The translations under genes were made by a program, and so were the position numbers. From Coriobacteriaceae bacterium (GTDB taxonomy: Bacteria > Actinomycetota > Coriobacteriia > Coriobacteriales > Coriobacteriaceae): DNA of 64,000 bases. Location of the stretch: the NCBI GenBank assembly GCA_902364645.1, contig CABJEP010000001.1, positions 116,375 to 180,374 of the forward strand, written 5' to 3'. Every line of letters begins with the position of its first letter. The stretch's first letter is position 1. Shown piece by piece: positions 29,784-39,811 of the stretch. A model generated the notes under the pieces. The model was given only the letters and a program-made list of their open reading frames with translations. It was not told the origin of the DNA and did not search any database.

Positions 29784-30572
29784 CTACATCTCGCCTCCTT
29801 GCAAGGAGCACCAAGCGCCTTGCGCGTCGGTAGTAAGAATCACCGGGCCGTCATCGGTAATGGCGACGGTGTTCTCGTAGTGCGCGGCGGGCAGGTGGTC
29901 GTTGGTCGTGACGATCCAACCATCGGAGCCCGTGCTCACATGATTGGATCCCATCGTGACCATCGGCTCGATGGCAATGACCATACCGGCCTGGAGACGA
30001 ACGCCCCTCCCCTTCTTTCCGTAGTTCGGAACGTTGGGGTCCTCGTGCATCACATGGCCAATACCGTGCCCCACATAATCGCGAAGCACGCCATAGCCGT
30101 GAGACTCGGCGAGGGACTGGACGGCATAACCAATGTCCCCAATATGGTTACCGGGAACAGCCTGCTCGATGGCAGCCTTAAGGCAATCGCGCGTAACCTC
30201 GCACAGGGCCTTGGCCTCGGGCGTGGGGGTACCGACGAAGAACGTCCAAGCGTTATCGCCGACCCACCCGTCGACAACGGCACCCGTATCGATGGAGATG
30301 ATATCGCCATCGCGCAGGATCATGTCGGGATTGGGAATACCGTGCACCACGGCATCGTTAATCGATGCACAGATGGTACCGGGGAACCCGCCGTAACCCT
30401 TAAAGGCCGGGGTGCCACCATGCATGCGGATAATCTGCTCCGCAAGCTGATCAAGCTCAAAAGTCGAAACGCCGGGACGCACCATGGCTCCAACGTGGCG
30501 GAGCGCCATCTTAGATAGCGCTCCTGCCTTCTTCATCTGCTCGATTTGCGTTGCAGACTTAATCTTGATCAT
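29784..30572 (-). CDS. map: Methionine aminopeptidase, type I
   Basis: A 262-aa metalloprotease removing the initiator methionine. The metal-ligand regions are visible: ISIDTGAVVDGWVGDNAWTF (two Asp), GHGIGHVMHEDPNVPNYG (His), VIAIEPMV (Glu) and the final Glu in YENTVAIT. Its ATG overlaps the adk stop by 4 bp (ATGA), indicating coupled translation within the secY-adk-map operon. Confidence 0.97.
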   Translation of the reverse strand: MIKIKSATQIEQMKKAGALSKMALRHVGAMVRPGVSTFELDQLAEQIIRMHGGTPAFKGYGGFPGTICASINDAVVHGIPNPDMILRDGDIISIDTGAVVDGWVGDNAWTFFVGTPTPEAKALCEVTRDCLKAAIEQAVPGNHIGDIGYAVQSLAESHGYGVLRDYVGHGIGHVMHEDPNVPNYGKKGRGVRLQAGMVIAIEPMVTMGSNHVSTGSDGWIVTTNDHLPAAHYENTVAITDDGPVILTTDAQGAWCSLQGGEM

Positions 30573-31195
30573 AGACCAAGAGCCTCTTTGACATCCCCGT
30601 ACACGGTCTCGCGAGCCTGGTCACCGTTGACCGACTTGAGCAGACCCTGGCCACGATAGTAGTCGACGAGCGGGCTCGTGGACTTCTCGTAGACGTCGAG
30701 ACGGTTCTTGATGGTCTCGGGCTTGTCGTCGTCGCGCTGATACATCTCGCCGGCGCACTTGGGGCAGGTGGCATCGGCAGCAGTGCCGGTGTAACCGCAG
30801 GCGCGGCAGGTGCGACGCGAAGACAGACGGTCGATGATGACCTCGGGGGCCACGTCGACCAGAAGGGCGCAGTCGATCTCGCGACCCAGAGCGGAGAGCT
30901 CGGAATCGAGCGTCACAGCCTGGGCGGTGTTGCGCGGGAAGCCGTCGAGGATGAAGCCCTGCTGGGCGTCATCGGCAGCAAGGCGCTCCTTGACAAGGTC
31001 GATCACGAGCTGGTCGGGAACGAGCTCGCCAGCGTCCATGTACTTCTTAGCCTGAATACCAAGCTCGGTGCCACCCTTGACGGCAGCACGCAGCAGGTCG
31101 CCCGTGGAAATGTGAGCGACGCCGAACTCGGCGACGAGCTCCTGTGCGACGGTGCCCTTGCCGGCACCCGGAGCTCCGAGCAATACGAGGTTCAT
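30569..31195 (-). CDS. adk: Adenylate kinase
   Basis: Predicted 208 aa enzyme interconverting ATP, AMP and ADP. The P-loop is GAPGAGKGT at the N-terminus; ISTGDLLRAAV and DGFPRNTAQA are typical. The LID carries a four-cysteine zinc site (TCRACGYTGTAADATCPKC), as in many Gram-positive enzymes. The ATG at 31195 gives the canonical MNLVLLGAPG; two extra upstream codons are unlikely. It is 18 bp after secY. Confidence 0.97.
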   Translation of the reverse strand: MNLVLLGAPGAGKGTVAQELVAEFGVAHISTGDLLRAAVKGGTELGIQAKKYMDAGELVPDQLVIDLVKERLAADDAQQGFILDGFPRNTAQAVTLDSELSALGREIDCALLVDVAPEVIIDRLSSRRTCRACGYTGTAADATCPKCAGEMYQRDDDKPETIKNRLDVYEKSTSPLVDYYRGQGLLKSVNGDQARETVYGDVKEALGL

Positions 31196-31213
31196 GAGCA
31201 ATCCTCCTCTAGC

Positions 31214-32500
31214 CTATTTAAAGAATCCATCGTAATCATACATCTTGATCTGGCCTTCGAGCTTATCGACCGTGTCGAGCACGACGCCGACCATGATGAG
31301 GATGGACGTGCCGCCAAATGCCTGGATCAGCTGGTTACCCGTGAAGGAGAAAATGATCGAAGGCACGATGGCGATGAGCGCCAAGAAGACAGCGCTGGGA
31401 AGCGTGATCTTGTTGAGCGCGTTCTTGATGTAGGCCGCGGTAGCCCTACCCGGACGGACGCCCGGAATAAAGCCGCCCTGCTTCTTAAGGTTGTCGGCCG
31501 TGTCATCGGGGTTGAACACCATGGAGGTGTAGAAGTAAGCGAAGAACACGATGAGGACAACGTTAAGCACCCAGTTGAGCCAACCGGTCGAAAGCGCAGA
31601 GGCAACTGCCTGAATCCAGCCGATGCCGGGGAAGAACACGGCAATCTGAGCCGGGAAGTACAGCAGCGCCGAAGCGAAGATGATCGGCACGACACCCGCG
31701 GTGTTGACCTTGATGGGCAGGTACGTGGTCTGGCCACCCATCATGCGACGGCCCACGACGCGTTTAGCGTAGGAGACCGGAATGCGGCGCTGGCCGCGCT
31801 CAAGGAAAACAATCAGCGGGATAACCAGCAGGATGATGGCGCAGATGATCACCATGGTGATGATGCCACCGGCATTGCCCTCGGTGCTGGAGAAGATCGC
31901 CTGCGGCAGACCGGCCATGATGTTCGCAAAGATGATCAGCGACATGCCATTGCCGATACCGCGCTGGGTGATGAGCTCACCAATCCACATGATCAGCATG
32001 GCGCCCGCGGTGAGCGTACCAACAATCATGATGTCAAAGATGATCTCGGGTGCACCAGCACCATTGAAGCTGATGTTAAAGCCCTTAAAGAGGAAGAGAT
32101 AACCCACGGAGTTGAGGATTGCCAGGGCCAAGGTAAGGTAACGCGAATACTGCGTGATCTTGGTCTGACCGACCTCGCCCTCGCGGGCAAGCTCATGCAG
32201 GGAAGGCACGACGGCCTGGAGCATCTGGAGGATAATCGAGCTCGTGATGTAGGGCATGATGCCCAGGGAGAACACCGAAACATAGCTCAACGCGCCACCA
32301 GAGAAAAGATTCAGGAGGGCCATAGCGCCTGCGGCGACCGAACTAGTGTCGGTCGACAAAAGGCCCAGCATCCCCTGGTAGGGAATGCCGGGCACAGGAA
32401 CGTGCGCACCAATGCGGTACACGACGAGCATAGCTATGGTAAAAAGAATCTTTTCGCGCAGTTCTTTGATGCGGAAAGCATTCTTAAGACCATTTAGCAC
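31214..32500 (-). CDS. secY: Preprotein translocase subunit SecY
   Basis: A 428-aa channel subunit with ten predicted membrane helices. Characteristic segments are [14 protein letters not shown], the plug region [23 protein letters not shown], and the cytoplasmic loop [16 protein letters not shown]. It starts with GTG inside the end of rplO (7-bp overlap), so translation is probably coupled. Works with SecA encoded at 7.8 kb. Confidence 0.97.
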   Translation of the reverse strand: MLNGLKNAFRIKELREKILFTIAMLVVYRIGAHVPVPGIPYQGMLGLLSTDTSSVAAGAMALLNLFSGGALSYVSVFSLGIMPYITSSIILQMLQAVVPSLHELAREGEVGQTKITQYSRYLTLALAILNSVGYLFLFKGFNISFNGAGAPEIIFDIMIVGTLTAGAMLIMWIGELITQRGIGNGMSLIIFANIMAGLPQAIFSSTEGNAGGIITMVIICAIILLVIPLIVFLERGQRRIPVSYAKRVVGRRMMGGQTTYLPIKVNTAGVVPIIFASALLYFPAQIAVFFPGIGWIQAVASALSTGWLNWVLNVVLIVFFAYFYTSMVFNPDDTADNLKKQGGFIPGVRPGRATAAYIKNALNKITLPSAVFLALIAIVPSIIFSFTGNQLIQAFGGTSILIMVGVVLDTVDKLEGQIKMYDYDGFFK

Positions 32501-32943
32501 GGCAGCTCGACCTTTCCGCCGGCGGCCTCGATCTTGGCCTGCGCAGAAGCGCTGACCTTATCGACCTTGACCGTGAACTTCTTGGTGAGCTCACCATTAC
32601 CGAGCACCTTGACGGGCTCGAACTCGCTCTTGGTGATGCGAGCGGCCTTAAGAGCGGCACCGTCGATTACAGCGCCATCCTCAAACTTACGCTCGAGACG
32701 CTCGACGTTAACAGCGGTGTACTCGATACGACGGGGGTTGCGGAAGCCCGGAAGCTTGGGCAGGCGCATAGCCAGCGGAGTCTGGCCACCCTCGAAGCCG
32801 GCACCCTTGGTGCCGCCAGAGCGGGAACCCTGGCCCTTCTGACCGCGGCCAGAAGTGGTGCCGTGACCCGAAGAATTGCCACGGCCGACGCGCTTGCGGT
32901 TCTTGGTGGAACCGGGCGCGGGAGTAAGATCGTGAAGCTGCAT
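32494..32943 (-). CDS. rplO: 50S ribosomal protein L15
   Basis: A 149-aa protein starting [20 protein letters not shown], with the conserved [22 protein letters not shown] glycine-rich N-terminus (read here across residues 20-42) and a C-terminal globular domain. It follows rpmD by 3 bp and overlaps secY. Confidence 0.97.
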   Translation of the reverse strand: MQLHDLTPAPGSTKNRKRVGRGNSSGHGTTSGRGQKGQGSRSGGTKGAGFEGGQTPLAMRLPKLPGFRNPRRIEYTAVNVERLERKFEDGAVIDGAALKAARITKSEFEPVKVLGNGELTKKFTVKVDKVSASAQAKIEAAGGKVELPC

Positions 32944-32946
32944 TTG

Positions 32947-33129
32947 CTACTCCTCTACAATCTCGACAAGGTGCTTGACCTTGAAGATCATGCCGCGGAC
33001 GGACTCGTTGTCAGCAATCTCGCGAACCTCGCGGATCCTGTGGAGACCGAGGGCACGGACAGTACGGACCTGGTCCTGCTTGCAACCATTGGTGCTGCGG
33101 ACCTGCTTGATCTTGATGGTGTCAGCCAT
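32947..33129 (-). CDS. rpmD: 50S ribosomal protein L30
   Basis: A 60-aa protein, TIKIKQVRSTNGCKQDQVRT followed by LGLHRIREVREIADNESVRG, matching L30 in length and sequence. It starts 2 bp after rpsE in the spc block. L30 is missing from some lineages but present here. Confidence 0.97.
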   Translation of the reverse strand: MADTIKIKQVRSTNGCKQDQVRTVRALGLHRIREVREIADNESVRGMIFKVKHLVEIVEE

Positions 33130-33131
33130 GC

Positions 33132-33656
33132 TTAGTTCTCCTTACCGACGAACATCTCGGAGACCGTCAGGCCACGGCGAGCCGCGACGTCCTCAGGGCT
33201 GGAGAGCTCCTTGAGGCCCTCGACGGCAGCCTTGATGATGTTGAGGCCGTTGTCGGTACCGAGGGACTTGGACAGGACGTTCTTGATGCCAGCAAGCTCA
33301 AAGAGAGGACGCACAGCGCCGCCGGCGATAACGCCGGTACCCTCGACAGCGGGCTTGATGATGATGCGACCGGCACCAAAGTGGCCGAGGACCTCGTGCG
33401 GGATGGTGCCCTGATCGGTCACCGGCACGTGGAACATGTTCTTCTTGGCATCGAGAGACGCCTTGGAGATGGCCATGGGCACCTCAGCGGACTTGCCCAT
33501 GCCAACGCCGACGTTACCCTTGCCGTCGCCAACGACGACGAGAGCGACGAGGCTCATGCGACGACCACCCTTGACGGTCTTCGACACGCGGTTGATGTAA
33601 ACGACGCGCTCCTCGAACTCGGAGGCCTCGCGCTGCTGCTTCTGATTACGAGCCAT
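33132..33656 (-). CDS. rpsE: 30S ribosomal protein S5
   Basis: A 174-aa protein with the S5 double-stranded RNA-binding domain ([39 protein letters not shown]) and the C-terminal domain ([23 protein letters not shown]). It affects decoding accuracy. It lies 14 bp after rplR. Confidence 0.98.
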   Translation of the reverse strand: MARNQKQQREASEFEERVVYINRVSKTVKGGRRMSLVALVVVGDGKGNVGVGMGKSAEVPMAISKASLDAKKNMFHVPVTDQGTIPHEVLGHFGAGRIIIKPAVEGTGVIAGGAVRPLFELAGIKNVLSKSLGTDNGLNIIKAAVEGLKELSSPEDVAARRGLTVSEMFVGKEN

Positions 33657-33670
33657 GTGCTACATACCTC

Positions 33671-34039
33671 CTAGAACTCGAGACCGGCGGCACGAGCACC
33701 GTCGGCGAGGGCCTTGACGCGGCCATGGTAGATACGGCCACCACGATCGAAGGCGACCTTGGTGATGCCGGCCTCGATGGCGCGCTTGCCAACGAGCTGA
33801 CCGACCTTCTCCGCAGCCTCCTTGTTCGAGGTGTGAGTGCCCTTGAACTCGGCCTCGAGGGTCGAGGCAGAGACGAGCGTCAGGCTGGAGCCCTTGCTGT
33901 CGTCGATGATCTGGGCATAGATGTTGGCGTTAGTACGGGTCACGCGAAGACGCGGACGCTCGGCGGTACCCGAGACCTTGCCGCGAACACGACGCTGACG
34001 ACGCTTGAGGCCTTCCAGCTTCGCCTTATGCTTGTTCAT
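33671..34039 (-). CDS. rplR: 50S ribosomal protein L18
   Basis: A 122-aa 5S rRNA-binding protein: [40 protein letters not shown] and [19 protein letters not shown] are family hallmarks. It follows rplF by 75 bp and precedes rpsE by 14 bp. Confidence 0.98.
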   Translation of the reverse strand: MNKHKAKLEGLKRRQRRVRGKVSGTAERPRLRVTRTNANIYAQIIDDSKGSSLTLVSASTLEAEFKGTHTSNKEAAEKVGQLVGKRAIEAGITKVAFDRGGRIYHGRVKALADGARAAGLEF

Positions 34040-34114
34040 ACGTAAACTCCTAAAAAGGTTGATCTTGCCAGCACCTGACGGGGTGCTGGTCTTATGCGAG
34101 TGAGTCGGTTACGA

Positions 34115-34651
34115 CTACTTGGCGGCCTTACCCAGCTTGCGGCGGATGTGCTCGCCAACATAGTGGATACCCTTGCCCTTGTAAGGCTCGGGAGGACGAT
34201 GGCCGCGGATCTCAGCGGCGATCTGACCGACCTGCTGCTTGTTGATACCCTTGACGTTCACGTGGGTGTTGTCGGGAACCTCGAAGGTGATGCCCTCGGG
34301 AGCCTCGACGATCACGGGGTGCGAGAAGCCCAGGGAGAACTCGAGGTTCTTGCCCTTCTGCTGCACGCGGTAACCGACGCCGGCGAGCTCGAGCTTCTTC
34401 TCGAAGCCCTCGGAAACGCCAACAACCATGTTGTGGATGAGGGCGCGGGTGAGGCCGTGGCGGGCACGGGTCTCACGCTCGTCGTCGGGACGGGAAACGG
34501 TGAGGACGTTGTCCTCGACGTTGATAGCGAGCTTCTCAAAGACATCGAGCTCGAGCTGGCCCTTGGGGCCCTTGACGACAACGTTGTTGCCGTTGACTGC
34601 CACTTCGACTCCGGCGGGAATCTGGACAGGCTTATTACCGATACGAGACAC
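34115..34651 (-). CDS. rplF: 50S ribosomal protein L6
   Basis: A 178-aa protein with the two L6 repeats ([17 protein letters not shown]... and the C-terminal [20 protein letters not shown]). It starts with GTG after AAGGAG at a 6-base distance. It is 33 bp after rpsH in the spc block. Confidence 0.98.
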   Translation of the reverse strand: MSRIGNKPVQIPAGVEVAVNGNNVVVKGPKGQLELDVFEKLAINVEDNVLTVSRPDDERETRARHGLTRALIHNMVVGVSEGFEKKLELAGVGYRVQQKGKNLEFSLGFSHPVIVEAPEGITFEVPDNTHVNVKGINKQQVGQIAAEIRGHRPPEPYKGKGIHYVGEHIRRKLGKAAK

Positions 34652-34684
34652 GGTGATCTCCTTTCCTTCTACCTACCGAGCGAA

Positions 34685-35083
34685 TTACCAGACGTAAGCG
34701 ATGATCTCGCCGCCGACGTTGTGCTTGCGAGCATCGCGGTCGGTCATGACGCCATGGCTGGTGGAAATAATGGCGGTACCAAGGCCACCGCGGACGCGGG
34801 GCATGTCGGCAACGCCGGTGTACTTACGCAGGCCCGGCTTGGAAATGCGGCGGATGCCGTTGATGACCTTAGCCTTCTTGGGACCATACTTAAGCGTAAT
34901 GTGCAGAGTCTTCTGGGGAACGGTGTCCTCGACATCGTAGCCCTCGATGTAGCCCTCCTCGTGCAGAACACGAGCGATCTCGACGAGCTTCTTGCTGCTC
35001 GGCATGGAGACCGTGGCCTTGTTCACAGAGTTAGCGTTACGGATGCGCGTAAGCATATCTGCGATCGGGTCTGTAAGGTTCAT
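34685..35083 (-). CDS. rpsH: 30S ribosomal protein S8
   Basis: A 132-aa primary 16S-binding protein: [20 protein letters not shown] at the start and [20 protein letters not shown] near the end. In enterobacteria S8 represses the spc operon at the rplE leader; whether that operates here is unknown. The 119-bp gap to rpsZ is larger than other gaps in the block. Confidence 0.98.
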   Translation of the reverse strand: MNLTDPIADMLTRIRNANSVNKATVSMPSSKKLVEIARVLHEEGYIEGYDVEDTVPQKTLHITLKYGPKKAKVINGIRRISKPGLRKYTGVADMPRVRGGLGTAIISTSHGVMTDRDARKHNVGGEIIAYVW

Positions 35084-35202
35084 ACAGATTCTCCTTCGTT
35101 CTTGATGAACACGTGCTCTTGGTTCTTCGCCGCCCTTAACGGCAAAGCCTAACTAGCGCGTTTTCCCTGTTCCAAACGGATGCTTGAAACGCTGGTAGTG
35201 AC

Positions 35203-35388
35203 TTACCAGCTGGCCTTCTTAACGCCGGGAAGCTCGCCCTTGAGTGCAAGCTCGCGGAAGCAGACACGGCACAGGCCGAACTTGCGGTACACAGAGTGCG
35301 GACGGCCGCAGCGCTGGCAGCGCGTGTACTCACGAGTAGAGAACTTCTGCTTGCGATTGCACTTGACGATCATCGATGTCTTAGCCAC
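35203..35388 (-). CDS. rpsN: 30S ribosomal protein S14, zinc-binding type Z
   Basis: A 61-aa S14 of the short zinc type: [20 protein letters not shown] followed by [25 protein letters not shown], with four cysteines arranged CxxC-x12-CxxC. It lies between rplE and rpsH as in Gram-positive bacteria. AGGAGG lies 7-8 bases upstream of its start. Confidence 0.97.
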   Translation of the reverse strand: MAKTSMIVKCNRKQKFSTREYTRCQRCGRPHSVYRKFGLCRVCFRELALKGELPGVKKASW

Positions 35389-35467
35389 TTATATCCTCCT
35401 CACATAGAGTATTGTTCGCCCCAAGCGCCGCCCCCTTGTGGGAACGGCGCTTATAGGGCAGGTGAAC

Positions 35468-36025
35468 CTATTTCTTGAACGGGAAACCGAAGGCGTCCAG
35501 AAGGGCCTTGGCCTCCTCATCGGTGTTGGCGGTGGTCACGAAAGTGATGTCCATACCACGCTGGTGATCGACGGAGTCGAAGTCAATCTCGGGGAAGATG
35601 AGCTGCTCGGTGACGCCCATGGAGAAGTTACCACGGCCGTCGAAGCTCTTGGCGGAGATGCCGCGGAAGTCGCGGATACGGGGGATCGCGACGGAGGTCA
35701 GACGATCGAAGAACTCCCACATACGGTCGCCACGCAGGGTAACCTTGCAGCCGATCGGCATACCAGCGCGCAGGCGGAAGGTAGCGATGGACTTGCGGGC
35801 ACGGGTGATCATCGGCTGCTGGCCGGTGATGGCGCGCAGGTCGCGCACGGCACCGTCGATGGCCTTGGAATCGGTAGCGGCCTCGCCGACACCCATGTTC
35901 ACGACGATCTTCTCAAACTTGGGGATCATCATGACGTTCTCGTACTGGAACTTGTCCTGAAGCTGCTGCTTGACCTCGTTGTTGTACTTGGTCTTCAGAC
36001 GCGGCACATACTTCTCTTCTGCCAT
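35468..36025 (-). CDS. rplE: 50S ribosomal protein L5
   Basis: A 185-aa 5S rRNA-binding protein ([36 protein letters not shown], and the C-terminal [20 protein letters not shown]). AAGGAG precedes the ATG by 6 bases. It is the first gene of the ribosomal block in this window. In most bacteria rplX and rplN lie directly upstream; here the upstream gene is a nucleobase permease, with a repeat hairpin between. Confidence 0.98.
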   Translation of the reverse strand: MAEEKYVPRLKTKYNNEVKQQLQDKFQYENVMMIPKFEKIVVNMGVGEAATDSKAIDGAVRDLRAITGQQPMITRARKSIATFRLRAGMPIGCKVTLRGDRMWEFFDRLTSVAIPRIRDFRGISAKSFDGRGNFSMGVTEQLIFPEIDFDSVDHQRGMDITFVTTANTDEEAKALLDAFGFPFKK

Positions 36026-36162
36026 TGTTCACTCCTTCTTGGGGTTTTAAGCACGGGGCGTGGCCACGATGGGTTGTCCTCGTGCCTCCTGGCTGCATCC
36101 GCGCCGCTCATGGCATTTTGCGGTTTGGACTCGACGCAGCAGGAGCCGACAAAACAATCGGT

Positions 36163-36168
36163 ACTATA
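36163..36168 (-). promoter_or_regulatory. Candidate -10 box of the ribosomal block
   Basis: TATAGT on the minus strand, about 140 bp before rplE. The block must have a promoter in 36026-36346, since the neighbour upstream ends there. No convincing -35 was found, so the box is tentative. Confidence 0.35.
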
Positions 36169-36266
36169 CGCGCATTGGGTGCATATTTCCAGAAAAACCT
36201 CGTCTGCCTGCACAACTCCACAACTCCCCCGCACAAATTGATCCCTAGAGGACGGAGGAAAATGGC

Positions 36267-36333
36267 AGTTGCGGTGAAATAGAGACTGTTTGATGGCTTA
36301 ACAAGCTTAAACAGTCCGTATTTCACCGCAACT
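36267..36333. repeat. AGTTGCGGTGAAATAG hairpin repeat, copy 2
   Basis: A 25-bp inverted repeat (36267-36291 and 36309-36333) with two mismatches and a 17-base loop. The outer arms match copies at 2132 and 37778. It lies between rplE and the permease, 14 bp beyond the permease stop, so it could also act as a transcription terminator. Confidence 0.85.
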
Positions 36334-36346
36334 CATATATGAGGCG

Positions 36347-37660
36347 TTATTTTTGGCGTGGGAGGACCAGGTTGAGGATCACAGCAACGAGCGCGGCGAC
36401 GGCGATGGAGGATCCGCCAAAGACGGTGCCGACCCAGGCGGGGAATCCAGCGCCGGCAAGCGCGCCGGCCGTGCGCTCAATGCCCGTGCCAAAGGCGATG
36501 GAGAGACCCATGAGCGTGGTATCGCGCTGAGGCAGGCCGTGGCGGGCAAACATGACCACACCGTTCATGCCGATGGTCGCGAACACGCCGATCGTGGCGC
36601 CGCCGATTACCGGCTGCGGAATGGACGTGAGCACTGCCGCGCACTTGGGCAGCAAGCCCGCGATGAGCAAGATGGCGGCGGCAAGCGTAAAGACCATGCG
36701 GTTGACGACCTTGTTCTCGGCGATAATGCCCACATTCTGGCCAAAGGTTGCCGTGGGGACGCCGCCCAAAAAGCCCGACAGCATACCGACCAGGCCGTTG
36801 GCGATCAGACCGCCCGAGATCTGGCTATCGGTCGCAGGGGTATCGAGCGCGGCGGACGACACGGCGGCAAACTCGCCCATAACCTGCACGGCGTTGACAA
36901 TGGCGACAACGCCCACAACGGCGCACGCGGCAGGGTCAAACACCAGACGATGGGCACCCAGGGTCGGCGGAGCAAACCAGCTGGCGGTCGCGATAGCCGA
37001 GAAATCGACCATGCCCAGCACCGTCGCCAAAACAAAGCCCGCGCAGATACCGGCCAGGATGCTGCCCAGCCTAAGCGCGCCCTTGCCGTAGTTACCGACC
37101 ATAAAGGTGACGACAAACGTCACGAGCGCGACGGCCCAGTTGGTGACACTGCCAAAATCGGCAGCGCCCTCCCCGCCCGCCATGGAGGCAACTGCCACTG
37201 GGCATAACGACAGGCCAATGACAAAGATGACGGTGCCGAGCACCGGGGCCGGAAACAGAAAACTCACGCGCCTGAACAGCAGGCCGAAGAGCACGACGAG
37301 TGCGCCGCCGATTACCTGGGCGCCCAGCACGGCCTCAAAGCCGAGCTCAAGACCGACCGCCTTGAGCGCCGGCACGAAGGTGAAGCTCGCGCCCATCACG
37401 ATGGGCAGGCCCGAACCGACGACACCTTTTATGGGGAACTGTTGAAGGAAAATGTCGAGCGCCGAGAGGACGAGCGACGCCTGGATGACAGCGGCTTCCT
37501 CTTGAGGGGTAAAGCCACAGACCGACGCGATAATGATGGCGGGCGTGACGATACCCGCGAATGCCGCCAGCACATGCTGCAGCGCATGGGGTAATACCTG
37601 CACAAACGAAACTTTTCCCGTACGCTCGAACAGGGCATCCCCTGCTGCCGACTCTGCCAT
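36347..37660 (-). CDS. Nucleobase:cation symporter 2 family permease (xanthine/uric acid/uracil type)
   Basis: Predicted 437 aa with 12-14 hydrophobic helices. Family features include QHVLAAFAGIVTPAIIIASV, VVGSGLPIVMGASFTFVPAL, the motif region GGLIANGLVGMLSGFLGGVPTATFGQNVGII, and ATIGMNGVVMFARHG. NCS2 carriers import xanthine, uric acid, hypoxanthine or uracil. Position next to xdhC and the purine-degradation genes favours a purine substrate. The ATG at 37660 is chosen because GGGAGG lies 6 bases upstream. AGTTGCGGTGAAATAG repeats lie on both sides of the gene. Confidence 0.9.
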   Translation of the reverse strand: MAESAAGDALFERTGKVSFVQVLPHALQHVLAAFAGIVTPAIIIASVCGFTPQEEAAVIQASLVLSALDIFLQQFPIKGVVGSGLPIVMGASFTFVPALKAVGLELGFEAVLGAQVIGGALVVLFGLLFRRVSFLFPAPVLGTVIFVIGLSLCPVAVASMAGGEGAADFGSVTNWAVALVTFVVTFMVGNYGKGALRLGSILAGICAGFVLATVLGMVDFSAIATASWFAPPTLGAHRLVFDPAACAVVGVVAIVNAVQVMGEFAAVSSAALDTPATDSQISGGLIANGLVGMLSGFLGGVPTATFGQNVGIIAENKVVNRMVFTLAAAILLIAGLLPKCAAVLTSIPQPVIGGATIGVFATIGMNGVVMFARHGLPQRDTTLMGLSIAFGTGIERTAGALAGAGFPAWVGTVFGGSSIAVAALVAVILNLVLPRQK

Positions 37661-37777
37661 TTGCGCCTCCCATACCCTAAGCAGCGGCCCCATGCCGCTC
37701 AACGGTCGGACATTATAGGGCATATGACACAGGTAGCATTTTGACCCGCAATCCTGCATCCCCCGGGGTCAAACAGC

Positions 37778-37844
37778 AGTTGCGGTGAAATAGTTCCTGA
37801 CTGACCGCCCGTCAGGCTTATTTAGGAACTATTTCACCGCAACT
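37778..37844. repeat. AGTTGCGGTGAAATAG hairpin repeat, copy 3
   Basis: A perfect 21-bp inverted repeat (37778-37798 and 37824-37844) with a 25-base loop containing a small GACTGAC-type stem. It lies 17 bp after the xdhC stop. The arms share 16 bases with the other two copies; the inner parts of the arms differ but still pair. Confidence 0.85.
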
Positions 37845-37861
37845 CATATATGGGGATGCGA

Positions 37862-38905
37862 TTAGCGCTTGCGGGGAACGAGTTTGGTGCGGCGCAGGTG
37901 GATCATCTCGGCGGCAATGGAGATAGCGATCTCCTCGGGGTCCTCCGCCTCGATGGCGACTCCGATCGGCAGGTGCAGCTCGTCAATTTGCTCCTGCGTA
38001 AAGCCCTCCTGCTCCAAGCGGGCGCGCACAAATGCCGTCTTGCGGCGCGAACCCAAGCAGCCCAGATAGGCGGGTTTGGCGCGCATGGCCTGAATCACCA
38101 CGTCGATATCGGACTTGTGACCCGCCGTGGCGACGACCACCAGGTCGCGCGGGCCGATGGGACACAGCTCGCTCAGGTTCTTGTAATCGACCAGGCGACG
38201 ATCGTAGACACCGGGCACCCATTCGGGCATCAGCGTGCCGGGGCGGTCATCGCACGCCACAACGGCAAAGCCCGCCGCCGTGAGTACGCGCGCCGTCGCG
38301 GCGCCCACGTGTCCACAGCCAAAGATGTAGGTCAGGCCCTCGGGGCAGAGCGTCTCGATGTGCGCCGGGGGAATCTCGGAGGCAGCGTTGGTGTAGGTGA
38401 CCTTACTCCCCTCCTCCACCAGCGAAAGCTCGGGGCAGCCGGCAATGGTATGGCGCGACGTCTCGCCATGGTACTCGACCACATCGCCCTCGAGCGCGTT
38501 TGCGATAAACGGTTCAAAGTCGATGACGAAGTCGCCGATGCGTCGATACGCCAAGACGTCGGCAATCGACTGGAACAACGGCGCCTGCGATACATCCAGG
38601 TGCAGATAGCACAGGCAGATGGCTCCGCCGCAGATCATGCCGGTATCGGAGTTCTCGCCGCCCATGGTGTAGCGGACCAGACGCGATTGCCCTGCGGCCA
38701 ACAGCTCGCGCGCCTCGTTCAGCGCAAAGAGCTCGATCTTGCCGCCGCCGATGGTACCTGCTTGGCTGCCATCGGCAAAGACGGCCATCCAGGCGCCCAC
38801 GCCGCGCGGCGATGACCCTGCCGTGCCGGCAACTACCACCAGCTCGCACGTCTTACCAGCCTTCAGAGCGCCAAGCGCAGCATTCACCACATCGAGCTTT
38901 TCCAT
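37862..38905 (-). CDS. xdhC: XdhC/CoxI family molybdenum hydroxylase maturation protein
   Basis: A 347-aa maturation factor that binds molybdenum cofactor, promotes its sulfuration or insertion, and hands it to xanthine dehydrogenase-type enzymes. The N-terminal XdhC domain has GTAGSSPRGVGAWMAVFADG and GTIGGGKIE; the C-terminal Rossmann domain has TYIFGCGHVGAATARVL and LGSRRKTAFV. It follows yqeB by 9 bp, so the two form an operon. The client is presumably the xanthine dehydrogenase at 61.1 kb. Confidence 0.92.
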   Translation of the reverse strand: MEKLDVVNAALGALKAGKTCELVVVAGTAGSSPRGVGAWMAVFADGSQAGTIGGGKIELFALNEARELLAAGQSRLVRYTMGGENSDTGMICGGAICLCYLHLDVSQAPLFQSIADVLAYRRIGDFVIDFEPFIANALEGDVVEYHGETSRHTIAGCPELSLVEEGSKVTYTNAASEIPPAHIETLCPEGLTYIFGCGHVGAATARVLTAAGFAVVACDDRPGTLMPEWVPGVYDRRLVDYKNLSELCPIGPRDLVVVATAGHKSDIDVVIQAMRAKPAYLGCLGSRRKTAFVRARLEQEGFTQEQIDELHLPIGVAIEAEDPEEIAISIAAEMIHLRRTKLVPRKR

Positions 38906-38914
38906 TGCAATTTC

Positions 38915-39709
38915 CTATCCCTGGAATACACCGGTGAGCATGGCGAGCGCCTCGAGCACGCCGCCGCCGACCGACGTCGCCTTGTCCGAAATATAGTTGA
39001 TATAGCTGGCATCGCCGCGCGGATCGACATCGGCGCATTTAAAGCCCTCAGTCACCTGCACGCCGTTCGCCAAAAGCCCGCGCAGACAGCCATCGATCTG
39101 CGTGCACATGGGCGTATCGCCCGCATAGCCAATCACGTCTCCGGCGCTCACGATGTCGCCGATTGCGCGGTCGGACCGAAACACACCGGCAGCGGGGCTG
39201 TGGATAACACGCTCCTTGCCATAGCCGGCGATAATGCCCGGCACGCCCGTGTTGGGCTGGGGCGAACCTTGGGTAATGACACGGCCGAGAAAATGCCCGC
39301 GCATAGTCTCGACTACGGCATCGCAATCAACCGGCGCGGTAAAGCCCGGCCCCACCGCGATGACAGCAGGAGCCATGTCGCGCGTGGTACCCAGATTGCG
39401 CTTGGCCAGAATCGCGTCTACCACGGCAGCAGGTTTCAGTTCGTCGAGCATCTTGGCCTGGGGGTCTACCACGACGGCGACGTCTCCGGCCTCGGTAATT
39501 GCAAGCGCATCTGCCGGCGTCTGCGCCAAGCGAGCGCGAATGCCCTCGACCTGGACCTCGCCCAGGCGAATGGCCTCGCAAAAACTGATTGTGCGACGGA
39601 TGCACGTGGGAACCGCGATATCGGCCATGACAACCGACACGCCGGCGCGCACCAAGCGAGCGGCGACGCCCGTGGCGATATCGCCGGCGCCGCGAACATA
39701 AACGAGCAT
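38915..39709 (-). CDS. yqeB: YqeB-type selenium-dependent molybdenum hydroxylase accessory protein
   Basis: A 264-aa protein of the EF2563/YqeB family, found together with selenium-dependent molybdenum hydroxylases. The N-terminal Rossmann-like segment is YVRGAGDIATGVAARLVRAGVSVVMADI; the conserved IRRTISFCEAI, IAVGPGFTAPVDCDAVVETMRGH and QPNTGVPG stretches are present. The exact reaction is not established; a role in making or inserting the labile selenium ligand is proposed for the family. It is divergent from yqeC across a 102-bp promoter gap. Confidence 0.9.
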   Translation of the reverse strand: MLVYVRGAGDIATGVAARLVRAGVSVVMADIAVPTCIRRTISFCEAIRLGEVQVEGIRARLAQTPADALAITEAGDVAVVVDPQAKMLDELKPAAVVDAILAKRNLGTTRDMAPAVIAVGPGFTAPVDCDAVVETMRGHFLGRVITQGSPQPNTGVPGIIAGYGKERVIHSPAAGVFRSDRAIGDIVSAGDVIGYAGDTPMCTQIDGCLRGLLANGVQVTEGFKCADVDPRGDASYINYISDKATSVGGGVLEALAMLTGVFQG

Positions 39710-39750
39710 TCCCGGGGCACCTCCCTGTGCTACGGTTTGAACAGAGCAAA

Positions 39751-39765
39751 AGCGGTTCGACCGCT
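39751..39765. promoter_or_regulatory. Small palindrome in the yqeB/yqeC divergent promoter gap
   Basis: AGCGGT and ACCGCT round TCG form a perfect inverted repeat between the two divergent genes, a possible operator. Short length keeps confidence low. Confidence 0.35.
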
Positions 39766-39811
39766 ACTCTGATGATTATTTATTATCACAGTATTATACG
39801 GCGGTGAACAG

